NCBI GenBank assembly: GCA_032718475.1
Contig: JAUCBJ010002016.1
Span: 1 to 26,810 of the forward strand
Direction of reading: 5' to 3'
DNA: 26,810 bases
From: Nemertoderma westbladi
Lineage: Eukaryota; Xenacoelomorpha; Nemertodermatida; Nemertodermatidae
Positions 9,123 through 17,929 of the stretch are shown piece after piece; the stretch's first letter is position 1, and every line of letters begins with the position of its first letter. The position numbers were made by a program, and so were the translations under genes. The notes beneath the pieces were generated by a model. The model worked only from the letters and a program-made list of their open reading frames with translations, searched no databases and had not been told where the DNA came from.

Positions 9123-9770
9123 CTATGGAAGAATGTAGCCAGTAGGTGGAGTTATCATCACCCCATCATCATTATGATGATCTAATGGCATGCGTAGAAC
9201 ATAGTCAACCTCAATTATGAACAAGAATGGTGCAAGTGTGTCTCCCTGGAGGACGCCCCATAACACTTCAAATGGTTCTGTGTCACCGCCAACAGTAGAC
9301 ACAAATGTTGTCGAACCATCGTATACTGATCTGATTGCTGCAATAATTTCATCAGGAATCCCATATAATGAAAGAATGCTGAACATACGTGAGCGAGAGA
9401 CTGAATCAAAGATAACAGCCAGATGCCTGTCTTTCTTTTTTGATAACTCTTCAATTATCCTTCTAAGTGCCAAAATGGGCTCCATGGTCCCACGTCCTTT
9501 ACGGAACCCATTCTGATTTCCACGGAGCAGTCTCTCAATGGGATCCCTGATGCGATTTAATATAATTATATTGTATAGCTTTGCAACAATCGAGATCAAT
9601 GAGATTCCCCGATAAGAACCATAGAGTGTTAGGTTGCCCTTCTTGGGAACTGGCACCAACTTATTTGTTTTAATTTCTTGTGGGACTCTTGTTGTTCGGT
9701 ACATGTCTACTATGATGGGATAGATGAGCTTTAAACACTCAGGTATTTTAAAGACCTAAGGGGGAACCCC
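9123..9770 (-). pseudogene. Non-LTR retrotransposon reverse transcriptase, fragment
   Basis: The minus strand encodes RT fingers and palm: LVPVPKKGNLTLYGSYRGIS, then QNGFRKGRGTMEPILALRRI, then motif B as GVLQGDTLAPFLFII. Homology extends upstream of the first Met to about 9770 (GVPP-stop-VFKIPECLKLIYPII) across an in-frame TAG at 9758-9756. Motif A, normally of the form FVDF-x-KAFDSV, reads AVIFDSVSR: about eight residues including the first catalytic Asp are missing. The frame ends shortly after DYVLRM, before the motif C box, so thumb and C terminus are absent. An endonuclease domain is also absent. It is a doubly truncated, inactive copy. The clade could be RTE- or Nimb/I-like; I cannot settle it by eye. 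Confidence 0.9.
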
Positions 9771-10352
9771 AAAAAAAAACCACAACGAATCCCCTTATCT
9801 TCACACATTGTGATGTCGCGTTTTAGCGCGCGCACCATGACAAAGCTGTGCCCAACAAAAGCATAATAATATGAAACCAGTCATTCACCACCCATAACAC
9901 CAATAATGAATACATAACAGAATTCCGACATCGTGGTATGTTTAAACTCAACGAATTGTATTTATAGTATAATTATTGAGAGCTACATTGTACTTGAGAT
10001 GAAACGACATTAGTGTTCGAAATGACTTGATGTTTGAATTCCGAGAAGATAATGTTATATCATTAATTTTGTTATGGAATACCCCCATAGTATCATAAAT
10101 AATTAATTAATACCCAGCTATTTCCCTTATTATAATGTTAAATTAAAACCTATGGCATTCCACCAGGGTGAATGGTTAGACAGACAGCGGGGCACCGGGG
10201 CGGGGGCGGTAATTGGATGGTATTTCCGCAGATATTATTTTTCCTCATATGTGTCCAACACGAATTCTAAGTATTAATATTAACATAATATATAAATTAT
10301 GATTATTACATAATATTTTAGCATATATTTAATTATCCAAATCTTTTTTTTT
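9771..10352. other. Intergenic DNA, no gene seen
   Basis: AT-rich with no coding frame. An A9 run at 9771-9779 abuts the reverse-transcriptase remnant, and a small GC patch lies near 10190-10215. No repeat structure was recognised. Confidence 0.6.
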
Positions 10353-11271
10353 AGGCGAACTTAGTTCCAATAACTAGAGAAAAACGAACACGAATTTAGT
10401 TCCAACGGATGCGAACTTAGTTCCAATGGAAGCAAATCTAGTTCCAAAGTTTCAGGTGTGGTGCAAGCCACGGAGTTGACGAAGAATCTGTTTAATGACA
10501 CTATTAGGTGGATGGTTCAAATAATAATTGTAAATAAATAAAAATGGCACAATGTGCATGACTTGAGTATATATATAATACTACAAACTCAAGTCAGTCA
10601 GCATCAGTATACTCGTGATTAATATATATTTCAAAATGTGTAATTATACATTTAATTCATTAATAATAATTCGTTTTTTAAAAATGACAGAAGGACTTTA
10701 CAATTATTGTTGACCCTGACCCACCCCAAATAGTGGCAATACGCAATAGGCTTCGCATACTACGTCGATATCCCCACGATTGAAACATTGGAACTAAATT
10801 CGTACCCTTGGAACTAAATTCGCATCCATTGGAACTAAATTCGCTTCCATTGGAACTAAATTCGTACCCTTGGAACTAAATTCGCATCCATTGGAACTAA
10901 ATTCGCATCCATTGGAACTAAATTCGCATCCATTGGAACTAAATTCGCTTCCATTGGAACTAAGTTCGTTTTGATATTCTGGGATTGGAACTAAGTTCGC
11001 CTCGATTGGAACTAAGTTCGCCTTGTAAAATTTATTTTGGAACTAAATTTGTTTCAATTGGAACTAAGTTCGCCTCGATTGGAAATAAGTTCGCATTGTA
11101 AAATTTATTTTGGAACTAAATTTGTTTCAATTGGAACTAAGTTCGCCTTGATTGGAACTAAGTTCGCTTTGTAAAATTTATTTTGGAACTAAATTTGTTT
11201 CAATTGGAACTAAGTTCGCCTCGATTGGAACTAAGTTCGCATTTGAAAATGTGTGATTGGAACTAAGTTCG
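10353..11271. mobile_element. TIR element with inverted TTGGAACTAAATTCGC arrays
   Basis: The left block 10353-10448 carries about four units in the CGAACTTAGTTCCAA orientation. The right block 10788-11271 carries over 20 units in the opposite orientation, TTGGAACTAAATTCGC with a linker such as ATCCA, giving a 20-21 bp period. Within the right block a larger period is also seen: a unit including GTAAAATTTATTTTGGAAC recurs three times around 11035, 11098 and 11175. The two arrays face each other across about 340 bp of unique AT-rich DNA without an ORF. I did not find a clear target duplication, so exact ends are uncertain. It may be a transposon, or an inverted satellite pair created by rearrangement. 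Confidence 0.7.
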
Positions 11272-11311
11272 TGCTACTGGAAATCTATCTACAACTCCTT
11301 GTGTTTGTTAG

Positions 11312-11475
11312 TCCATGGGGCCGGTCTGACGGGCGCCGACCTTTCATTCTACTGTGCTTTGACGCAGTTTCTACGAATTCCGCTTCTTTTAGAGGTTACC
11401 GGCACAGGAATGGTTACTATTGGAATAACTTGCGCATATATTCGTAGAATATGTGGGATTTACGATAAACTGTAA
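11312..11475 (+). CDS. Possible terminal exon of an unknown membrane protein
   Basis: A pyrimidine-rich acceptor (TCCTTGTGTTTGTTAG) ends at 11311. It is followed by a 53-codon frame to TAA at 11473-11475 that reads HGAGLTGADLSFYCALTQFL and continues to TCAYIRRICGIYDKL. Codon content is clearly less AT-biased than the surroundings, and two hydrophobic stretches separated by a short link suggest a membrane protein tail. I do not recognise a family. No matching upstream exon is visible in the window, because the adjacent 900 bp is a repeat element. It could be an isolated last exon, a processed fragment, or a chance frame. Confidence 0.25.
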
Positions 11476-11761
11476 TTGAACCGAAAACATTAACGTTTCC
11501 TTTAACTGTGTATTAGATTTTTAGCAAACCTTGCAACCAAGTATGTCACCAAAATGTATTGATAATCTTTTTACTAGCACTTAGTAGATAAACCATACAT
11601 TTGGAATAACAAGGTTCTATTAACATACTGTAGTAAAAATGCATAATTATCTTTTCATTCTTCGATATAGTCGAACAATACTCGAGCGATTCGTTTATGT
11701 TAGCGCATTCAATTCCGCTAACCAGGCCCACACAGAGTTGGTTTTTAAGCAATATTGGAAG

Positions 11762-11790
11762 CACGAGGTTGATCACCAATCAACCTCGTG
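11762..11790. other. Perfect 12-bp hairpin
   Basis: CACGAGGTTGAT at 11762-11773 and its exact reverse complement at 11779-11790 are separated by the loop CACCA. It sits just before the G-rich leader of the gag-like region. There is no T-run after it, and in eukaryotic DNA it need not be a terminator. Function unknown; it could be the remnant of an inverted terminal structure. Confidence 0.8.
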
Positions 11791-12353
11791 TCACCCCAAT
11801 AAGGGGTGCCCCAAATATACAGGCCCCAAAGGGAACACACAGCGGGGGTCAGAGGTTACACCTCCGGGAGGGAGAGAGAGACAGCAGCGGGGGGGAAGTA
11901 CTCCCAGGGAGATGGGAGGGTGAGAAGTGAGTTATTAGCCAATGGGGGGGAGGCATCGGCTGAGTAATGTAGTGCGGCCAACCGGTGCAATATATTATCA
12001 GTAATCATGTCATTCATTCACTTTAGCTAGTCAGTGCAGTCAGGGCGGAACAGTCTATCACCGTCCGCTACCGCCACTTTATGTAATACTTATCTACCGG
12101 TAACCAGTAATCATTCAACTGTGCTACATCAATTATATTATACCCTTACCGCTTTATATATATATATTATCGAACATCAGAACTCTTAAAGAACCTTTTC
12201 ACATACACGGCGGGGACGCGTAGGTTGAAGACCCAAACGGATAAATCGGGATCCGTAGATCCCGTCACAGTGATAGAATCCTAGCAGCCGCTCTAACAGT
12301 GATAGAAAACCAAACTGCCAAACTGCCAGAACTGCCAGCTAGTTAGTAAAGCA
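11791..12353 (+). other. Leader region before the gag-like frames, possible retroelement LTR or UTR
   Basis: A purine- and G-rich stretch (11820-11960) is followed by mixed sequence with a long TATATA block around 12158-12169. Then come short direct repeats: CAGTGATAGAA at about 12268 and 12298, and CCAAACTGCCA-type copies at 12310-12340, just before the ATG at 12354. The position fits a 5' LTR or leader of the element that follows. I found no matching 3' copy, no convincing primer-binding site and no TG...CA termini, so the LTR reading is unproven. Confidence 0.3.
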
Positions 12354-13142
12354 ATGAGTCGAACAGAAGAAACGACACCGCCGCGGACCTCGGACGGCGA
12401 CCTAACGATCCGCGAGGCCGCGACGCGACGGTATAGACCCACGACGCCGGACCCATCGATAACGGGCGACCCGGCAACCAAAGGTGAGGGGGGCCGTCTA
12501 CAACCAGGAGACGAGTCGGGAGAGGAGAGAGATGAGTCGACACACAGCGGCGGTCGACGTGCCGATGTCGCCGGCCAGCCACAGGCCGATGGCGACGGAC
12601 GGCCCACCGGAACGGCGATGGTGGGGCCGCCGGTACGACGCCGGACCCGGAGGGATAAAGGAGATGTCGGCGACAAGGACGTCAGGGTCAGCGACCGGCT
12701 CCGACGAGCCTACGCCGCGACCCAAAAGCAGTTGAGAGAGGCCAAAGGTGGGGCGAAGATAGACGAGGTGAAATTGAGGAAACGACTAGGTGAGTCGAAC
12801 AGACATTTTGATTACCTAATGCGTTTTGGGCAGGGAGAACTAGCCGACAAGAGAGCGAGAGGGGTTGCCAGCGAACTGTTTGAACTATGGGAATGTAGGG
12901 GTATGGAACCTAGCGTAGTGTACGTAGGGCCATACTTAGTCGATGCCCAGGGAGTAAAATTGGTGGGTTGGAGGAGACCGCAGGAGAGCGAATCCGAGGT
13001 TAACCCCGAGGATTCGGTCTCATCGGTCGGGGAAAATTCCGGGAGGCGGGGGAAAGTTAGTAGGACGGGAAGGCGACGGGAGTCCGTCGCGACCGATAAG
13101 TCTGCTACATCTCCGCAAAAGAAAGACGGGTGCGGGCAATAG
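12354..13142 (+). pseudogene. Gag-like basic protein, N-terminal part, unrecognised
   Basis: 262 codons from ATG (ACAATG-like context absent; the first Met after the leader was chosen). Residues 1-105 are disordered and rich in Arg, Gly, Thr and Pro. Residues 108-190 are helical and charged (DRLRRAYAATQKQLREAKGG, then KLRKRLGESNRHFDYLMRFG). A short ordered stretch then contains ELWECRGMEPSVVYVGPY. The C-terminal 60 residues are again basic and disordered. High GC and CpG content differ sharply from the flanks. The adjacent frame directly continues the charged helical protein (RVRAIDLACQLDLAALDQRE), so a frameshift near 13130 probably separates two parts of one original gene. Resembles the variable N-terminal part of retroelement Gag proteins, but no capsid or zinc knuckle is visible. 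Confidence 0.45.
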
Positions 13143-13831
13143 ACCTGGCGTGCCAACTCGATCTGGCGGCGCTAGACCAGAGAGAACTGGAGAGATAGTT
13201 AGAGGAAGGGAGTGCGTTATTAGAGAAGGAGAAGGAACTGGTTAGAGTGAACAGAGAGAGGGCCGAGAAGGTCGCAAGAAGCTTTAAGGAGTGCGAGGAA
13301 ATAGGGAGGATAGAAAGGAAGGAGCAAGAAGAGCGTGAGGCGGCGAGTGCGGCGAGAGAACAGAGTGAGCGAAAAGAGCGCAAGACGAGAGAGCAGAATG
13401 AACGTAGAGAGCGTGAGGCGGAACGTAGAGAGCGCGAGGTGAGAGCGGAGAGTGAACGTAAGGAGCGTGAGGTGAGGGCGGAGAATGAGCGAAGGGAACA
13501 TGAGGAGAGACGACTTAAGAGAGTCGCGAGAGAGGCCGAGTTAGTCGATCAGAGTACGCGGGAGGACTTAGAGAGAGAGGCAATGGGGAAGCGTGTGCGG
13601 GATAATTTGCATGCCCACCTAAGGGGGCTTATTCAATATCAAGCCAAACAGAAGCGCCAACTGGAACTGGCGCAGATGGGGCTATCAGAGAGCGAGACTG
13701 GCTCGAGTATTTACGAGGAGCCAAGGGCTGTGGAAACGTTTATTAGTACCCCACTTACAGGGACCGCACGACAGACCCAAGACTGGTGTGACCGTACGGG
13801 CGGGGGGGGGGGGGGGGTAATAATACAGTAG
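13130..13831 (+). pseudogene. Charged coiled-coil segment of the same gag-like gene
   Basis: Second plus frame. It reads VRAIDLACQLDLAALDQREL, meets a TAG at 13196-13198, then continues LEEGSALLEKEKELVRVNRE and a long ERKEREVRAENERREHEER-type helix. The helix (codons from about 13290 to 13520) is built from degenerate 8-9-residue repeats rich in Glu and Arg, expected to form a long single helix or coiled coil. It ends with HLRGLIQYQAKQKRQLELAQ and an acidic linker. The frame is lost in a 16-G run (13802-13817), and coding continues in the next frame, so this junction is probably a slippage or assembly frameshift. The TAG differs by one base from CAG, suggesting a nonsense mutation. Confidence 0.5.
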
Positions 13832-13857
13832 ATAACGTTAATATTAATAGTACCGTA

Positions 13858-14376
13858 TTGGATAATTCTAACCAAACTTTCATTGCAGGAAATATTTTAC
13901 CTAGTAGTAGTAATTTAAATTTAAATACAAATAATTCAAATAATATAAATCTACAAAATAATTCAAATAAAGTAAATTTACAAAATAATTCGAATAATAT
14001 AAATACGCAAAATAATTCAGACAATCTTATTTCGAACGAACAAAATAATTCCGTTTCTAACTTAGCCGTGCAAAATAATTTGATTGATTTGGAGGATTTA
14101 ATTGACTTAACGGGCGATGCTAGTAATGGTGCTATTAATATAAACGCAGCGGGCGCAGACAGCCCGACGGACGAGGGCCTGGTAGGCCACGTAGTTAGTA
14201 GGCAGGAAGTGACAGGGTTGAATCAACCCGATGAGGGCCTGGTAGGCCATGTAGTTAGTAGGCAGGAAGTGGCGGGGTTGAGTCAACCCAGTGAGGGCCT
14301 GGTAGGCCGCGTAGTTAGTAGGCAGGAAGTAGAGGGCCTGGTAGGCCACACAGTAGCAGAGGGAGAGGCGGGGTGA
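13858..14376 (+). pseudogene. Asn-rich and 20-residue-repeat segment of the gag-like gene
   Basis: Third plus frame, open across the G run. Residues 1-65 are dominated by Asn, Ser and Leu in a short repeat coded by CAAAATAATTC (NNSNNINLQ-type), and are AT-rich, unlike the segments on either side. LIDLEDLIDLTGD at about 14080-14115 contains IDLT, the core of a SUMO-interacting motif. Then come three 20-residue repeats beginning EGLVGHVVSRQEV plus a partial fourth. The frame stops at TGA 14374-14376, and a second stop lies near 14433 before the next open stretch in the same frame. It may be part of one long disordered Gag-like protein; function is not identifiable. Confidence 0.4.
14173..14352 (+). 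repeat. 60-bp in-frame tandem repeat
   Basis: GAGGGCCTGGTAGGCC recurs at 14173, 14233 and 14293 (exact 60-bp period) and again at 14332 after an internally shortened 39-bp unit. The core GGCCTGGTAGGCC is itself nearly palindromic. The repeats keep the reading frame and encode EGLVGHVVSRQEV plus a variable LNQPD linker. Confidence 0.95.
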
Positions 14377-14454
14377 ATAGACCCAGCCGCAGTAGGGTTA
14401 ATGTGTCGACTAGAGAGGGGTGTAGTAGTGAAGTAAGAGATAGTAAAGTTAGAT

Positions 14455-15306
14455 GTGGCGAGGGGGGGGGCTATAGGAGCCCCACAAGGAGAGATTAGCG
14501 GCGAGCGGGGGGAGGCAAAGAGTGTCCCACAAGCGTCGGCGGATAATGCGCGGGGCGAATTAGGTGAACCACAGCACCCGGCGATGGAGAGTAGAAGGGG
14601 GGTTACGAGTATCCCCAGCGGCGTGCGATCGAGCAGAGAGAGACAGATTGACGTCGCGAGAGGGCGAGCGACAAGGCGTCGAGCCCAATCAGAAGAGGGA
14701 AGAAGAACAGTGGAGTTTAACCGGGAGGTCGACGAGAGATCTCACGACCGGGGATACTGCACTACAGAGAGAAGAAAGGAAAAGAGTAGAAGAAGTGTCG
14801 CCGCGAACGATAGGAGAGTGAGGACGGATAGCGAGCCGTCGGTAGTAGAGGTGGAGACGGAGAGTCAGTGGGGTCGAACTTCGGGAGATTGCCGTCGTCC
14901 CGGAGGAACGCGACCTGACGAGGCGTATTGCGCGCAGAGAGAGGGGTACGCGATGTACCGGTACGAGGACGAGAACAGTAGAGGGGGTCGAAAAGTAACT
15001 TCCCGACGGGATATACCTACCGATCGAGAATACGGTAGCCGCGGGGAGGATTATTCGAAAAGGATAAACTTTGATCCCGAGCGACACATACAGACTGCAG
15101 GACATACTGTAGGCCTTACTGCACATACCATAGGCCATGCTGGGAGAGATAATGTAGGCGATAGGATAGCGCGAACAACGGGATTAAACCCGGAAGTCGC
15201 GGAGTATATACCGGCGGGTAGGCCAGAAGTGGATAGGCCTATACCGGTACCAGCACAGCAGTATGACTACCTTGGTCTACCTTGCGGTTTCTTTTCCCTT
15301 CATTGA
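14455..15306 (+). pseudogene. Arg/Glu-rich C-terminal segment of the gag-like region
   Basis: 284 codons in the same frame as the preceding segment, separated from it by two stops, so probably the continuation of one gene. Composition is hydrophilic and Arg/Glu/Ser/Gly-rich throughout (SRERQIDVARGRATRRRAQ, KEKSRRSVAANDRRVRTDSE). Near the end it becomes more ordered: KRINFDPERHIQTAGHTVGL, GRDNVGDRIARTTGLNPEVA, then RPIPVPAQQYDYL. Coding character is lost at about 15270, where the sequence changes abruptly, which suggests truncation before any capsid or polymerase domain. No start codon choice can be defended. It may be the N-terminal half of a Gag from an LTR element; a low-complexity host gene is an alternative. 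Confidence 0.4.
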
Positions 15307-15880
15307 GGAGTCTCCTGGTGACGTTGTAAACCTCATCAGTCATTGACTTTTGGTGACATCCTTGTCCTGGACCTCCTGGTTGTCCCTCCTCGTTTGGCGT
15401 CGTACCACCGGCCCACCCATTGCCATTCTGTCGGGCCACGCGCCACCTGTAACTGACTGTTGGCAGTGATCCTGGTACTCTCGCTGTTGTCTCATCTCGA
15501 CCGTTCATCTCCCCATACCCATCCGCATTCCTCGTCTTCAACCAATCCACCCCCCTGTGACAGATCCGGTTTAGCGGACATGAAACGCTGCATCGTTGCA
15601 TTGTGTCTCGCTCACTGGGGGTTCCCAGTGGGGTGCTCCCCCTCTCGGAACATCGTGCATCATCGTTTAGACTGACTGCTGAACTGTGGACTGACTGACT
15701 GATACTGTGGACTGAACGATGAAGTTTTCCACTGTGACGGGATCTTGGTTGGCATGGGATCCTGCCTGGGTTGACTGTGGCTGTGTGGTATTTCACTATG
15801 GAAGAAGCTTCAATGGACTTGAATTTATGCTAAAATAGGCCCAGATAAAAGTTAGAAGACTTACAACAAATAAAACGACG
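15307..15880. other. Unrecognised pyrimidine-rich segment
   Basis: A CT-rich plus strand (about 15310-15560) is followed by GACTGACTG and CTGTGGACTGA repeats near 15670-15715. A minus-strand frame is open across 15239-15796 but is rich in Arg, Ser and Gly with no motif I recognise. Composition breaks at both edges, suggesting a separate inserted fragment. No gene is called. Confidence 0.4.
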
Positions 15881-15973
15881 TAAGTGGTGTCAAAAAGTAA
15901 CATTTTTTGTCTTGCTTTTTTACTTACTTTACTACTTACTTACTTGCTTTATTACTTTTTTTGCCACCACTTA
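15881..15973. repeat. 93-bp fold-back repeat
   Basis: TAAGTGGTGTCAAAAAGTAA (15881-15900) and an inverted copy ending GCCACCACTTA (to 15973) flank a T-rich interior that contains ACTTACTTAC repeats. The arms match over about 20 bp with one mismatch and a T-run length difference. Candidate tiny MITE; no coding. Confidence 0.75.
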
Positions 15974-16249
15974 AATAGTTATTATAGCAATAGGTCTCCC
16001 TCCCTAAGTGGAACTAGTTATAACTTAAAAACTAAAAGAGCTATTAAATAGCGGTTTTTAGATTTGGAAACACCATTTAACGGTGCATTATAATCTATAA
16101 TTTAATTTAACAATTTCGTAATATTTTGGAGTAAAATGTTGTACCCCCCCCCCCCCCATCCCTTCTTAAAATAAATGGTTACAAATCCACTTTTTTTTTA
16201 CACATAATGTAAAAGTAGGTAAACATAGTATGTGGTGCAGCATTATTTT

Positions 16250-17391
16250 TTAAGAAAATTTATAGGCAGAATTTATGTAGCAGAAGGCCAATGAAGATTC
16301 GCGGTCATTCGATTCGAAGAAACTGCCTAATGAAGTGTAATCTAGGTGAGGGTATGAGTTTCGTAACGGGGTAAGCAAGTGACATGTTGTCACTACATGG
16401 GCTTCGGTTTGTACCATGCCGCACTTACAAATACGACGTTCGGGAGGAATTCTCGACCATCTTCCGGTCTCAACAGCTAGGTGAGTGGCCATGAGACGGA
16501 AGCGAGTCCACTCTTTCCTTTGGTGCTCCTTATGAATCGTGGCAGAATTAGCTGAGTATATATTTGATGTATTCAGGCTGGGGTTGATCTCCTTGTAGAC
16601 CTGCCTTCGTGTGGATTCGGTGTTGGAAATCACCTTTGAGAGGAGTCTGTTCCGGTCTGTTGTCAGGGTGTGATTTAATAATTTGACTAGCTCACGCCCC
16701 ATTGGGGTTCCAGAATCTCTTGCCAGGTTGATAGCGAGGACTAGAGGTGCGTGGATATTGGGTTGAGCCATTATAGAGCGAAGGAACTTCTGTTGTTTGC
16801 TCACGACTAAATCTTCAGGAGATGAGGCCGGATTCAATAAGCAGGATGTCGTGACATGTCTGCTGTCTGATGGCGACTTCGGTAGACAGAAATACTGTTT
16901 TGCGATGGGGGCGATATTGGCACCGATCCAAGTCTCACAAATGTACATTATGGATGACAAAACAGCGGCGTGGAAAACTTTCATCTTAAGTTGTATCGGG
17001 CTGTCTGTGTGCTTTCCTAAGAATGCATGAAATTTGGCTACTTGTTTCTCCTTATCTTTCGCGTGCTGTTTGACACAATTGTTCACCCCGCCGGATTGGC
17101 ATACGGGGTATCCGAGGTAAACGTAACTCTCACAGTTTTTGACAAATAGTCTAGCGTCGGTCGTGCGGAGTATAAAATCGGATTTGTCGGGTGTGTTGCC
17201 GTTAATAACTATAAATTTCGCTTTTTTTTTCATTGATTTTCATATCGAAATGGATGCAAAAATCATTTAGGATTTCTAGTTTCTCGTAGCAGCGGTTTTG
17301 AGAGGTTGCGAGTATTACTAAATCGTCCACATTGGCTACATTGGCTTAAATGTTTAGTGCGGTGACATCCGGCAGTATAATTGGGGGAAAG
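16250..17391 (-). pseudogene. Non-LTR retrotransposon 3' half (RT palm to C terminus)
   Basis: The main minus-strand frame (16250-17233, 327 codons) starts inside the polymerase: YVYLGYPV, then VFHAAVLSSIMYICETWIG (the thumb block usually ending LLYGCETW), then DLVVSKQQKFLRSIM. It ends in a CCHC finger, CKCGMVQTEAHVVTTC (C269, C271, H279, C284), typical of LINE ORF2 C termini. Upstream coding is in another frame, shifted in an A9 run (17230-17222), and reads NVDDLVILATSQN with FDMKINEKKS. Thus motif C, normally YADD or YVDD, has become NVDD. There is also an in-frame TAA at 17348-17346 (LNI-stop-ANVANVDD). Inactive, 5'-truncated copy. It is a different family from the other three RT remnants here, possibly CR1- or RTE-X-like. 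Confidence 0.9.
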
Positions 17392-17905
17392 GTATACAAT
17401 ATAAATAATTTTGGTTTTTCCTTTTGGTGTTAAGTATAAGCTTGTGAAAATGGATACGCGTAGGTGTAACTTGTATAGTATTGAAATCCAAATTTCTGGA
17501 CCCCGGTCCGGCAGTATGCTGTATCCAGTAGGGCCTAGGGCATATAACTTACCAAAATTCTGCAATGCGGTACAGCTGTATCGCTTGAGCATATCCCGAT
17601 AGGTTATAGTCTAGGCACTGGCAGACTGGGAAAATGCGTTCACGGAAATACGGCGTACGGCTTTTAAGCTGAGGCACAATGGGATTCCGGTATTTAATAG
17701 GCTTTTATTGCAGTCAGACAGTGTTAGGTGGCACGGTTCGCTACTTATGTACTTATGTCAGTATGTAGCCCAGAATTACATGGGGTTGTCTGGTGTATCA
17801 TATCTGTATGTAGTAGGCTTATACGGGTGTGTAGTTTTTTAGAGTTAGTTTAGTTGGTTTTAAATTTTTATATTTTGAACATTTTTGTGGCGGGTACGTA
17901 TGACC
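17392..17905. other. Spacer between the LINE and the ribozyme-like motif, no gene
   Basis: Mixed composition with short open frames that carry no recognised domain. A GC-richer patch at 17500-17720 may be further retroelement sequence decayed past recognition. Confidence 0.4.
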
Positions 17906-17929
17906 CTGAAGATGCCCCGAGGGGTGAAA
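17906..17929 (+). ncRNA. Hammerhead-ribozyme-like core
   Basis: CTGAAGA (17906-17912) fits the conserved CUGANGA box. It is followed by UGCCCC-GA-GGGGUG, which can fold into stem II with four C-G and two wobble pairs, and then GAAA (17926-17929), the second conserved box. Such CUGANGA/stem/GAAA motifs occur in Penelope-like elements and other retroelements. I did not identify paired stems I and III or a clear cleavage triplet, and the stem borrows the G of GAAA for its last pair. It may be a degenerate remnant from a lost element. Confidence 0.35.

Noticed and set aside
9217-9516. Plus-strand 99-codon frame opposite the RT remnant
   Set aside because: Antisense shadow of the RT coding sequence.
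11791-12353. 5' LTR of an intact LTR retrotransposon
   Set aside because: No second copy downstream, no primer-binding site and no TG/CA ends could be found, so it is described only as a leader.
12293-15138. Minus-strand frames opposite the gag-like region
   Set aside because: Shadows of GC-rich codons on the plus strand; Ser/Leu/Pro-rich without motifs.
15239-15796. 185-codon minus-strand frame
   Set aside because: No start context or recognisable domain, and composition changes within it; it overlaps the end of the plus-strand gag-like frame. Mentioned only as an unrecognised segment.
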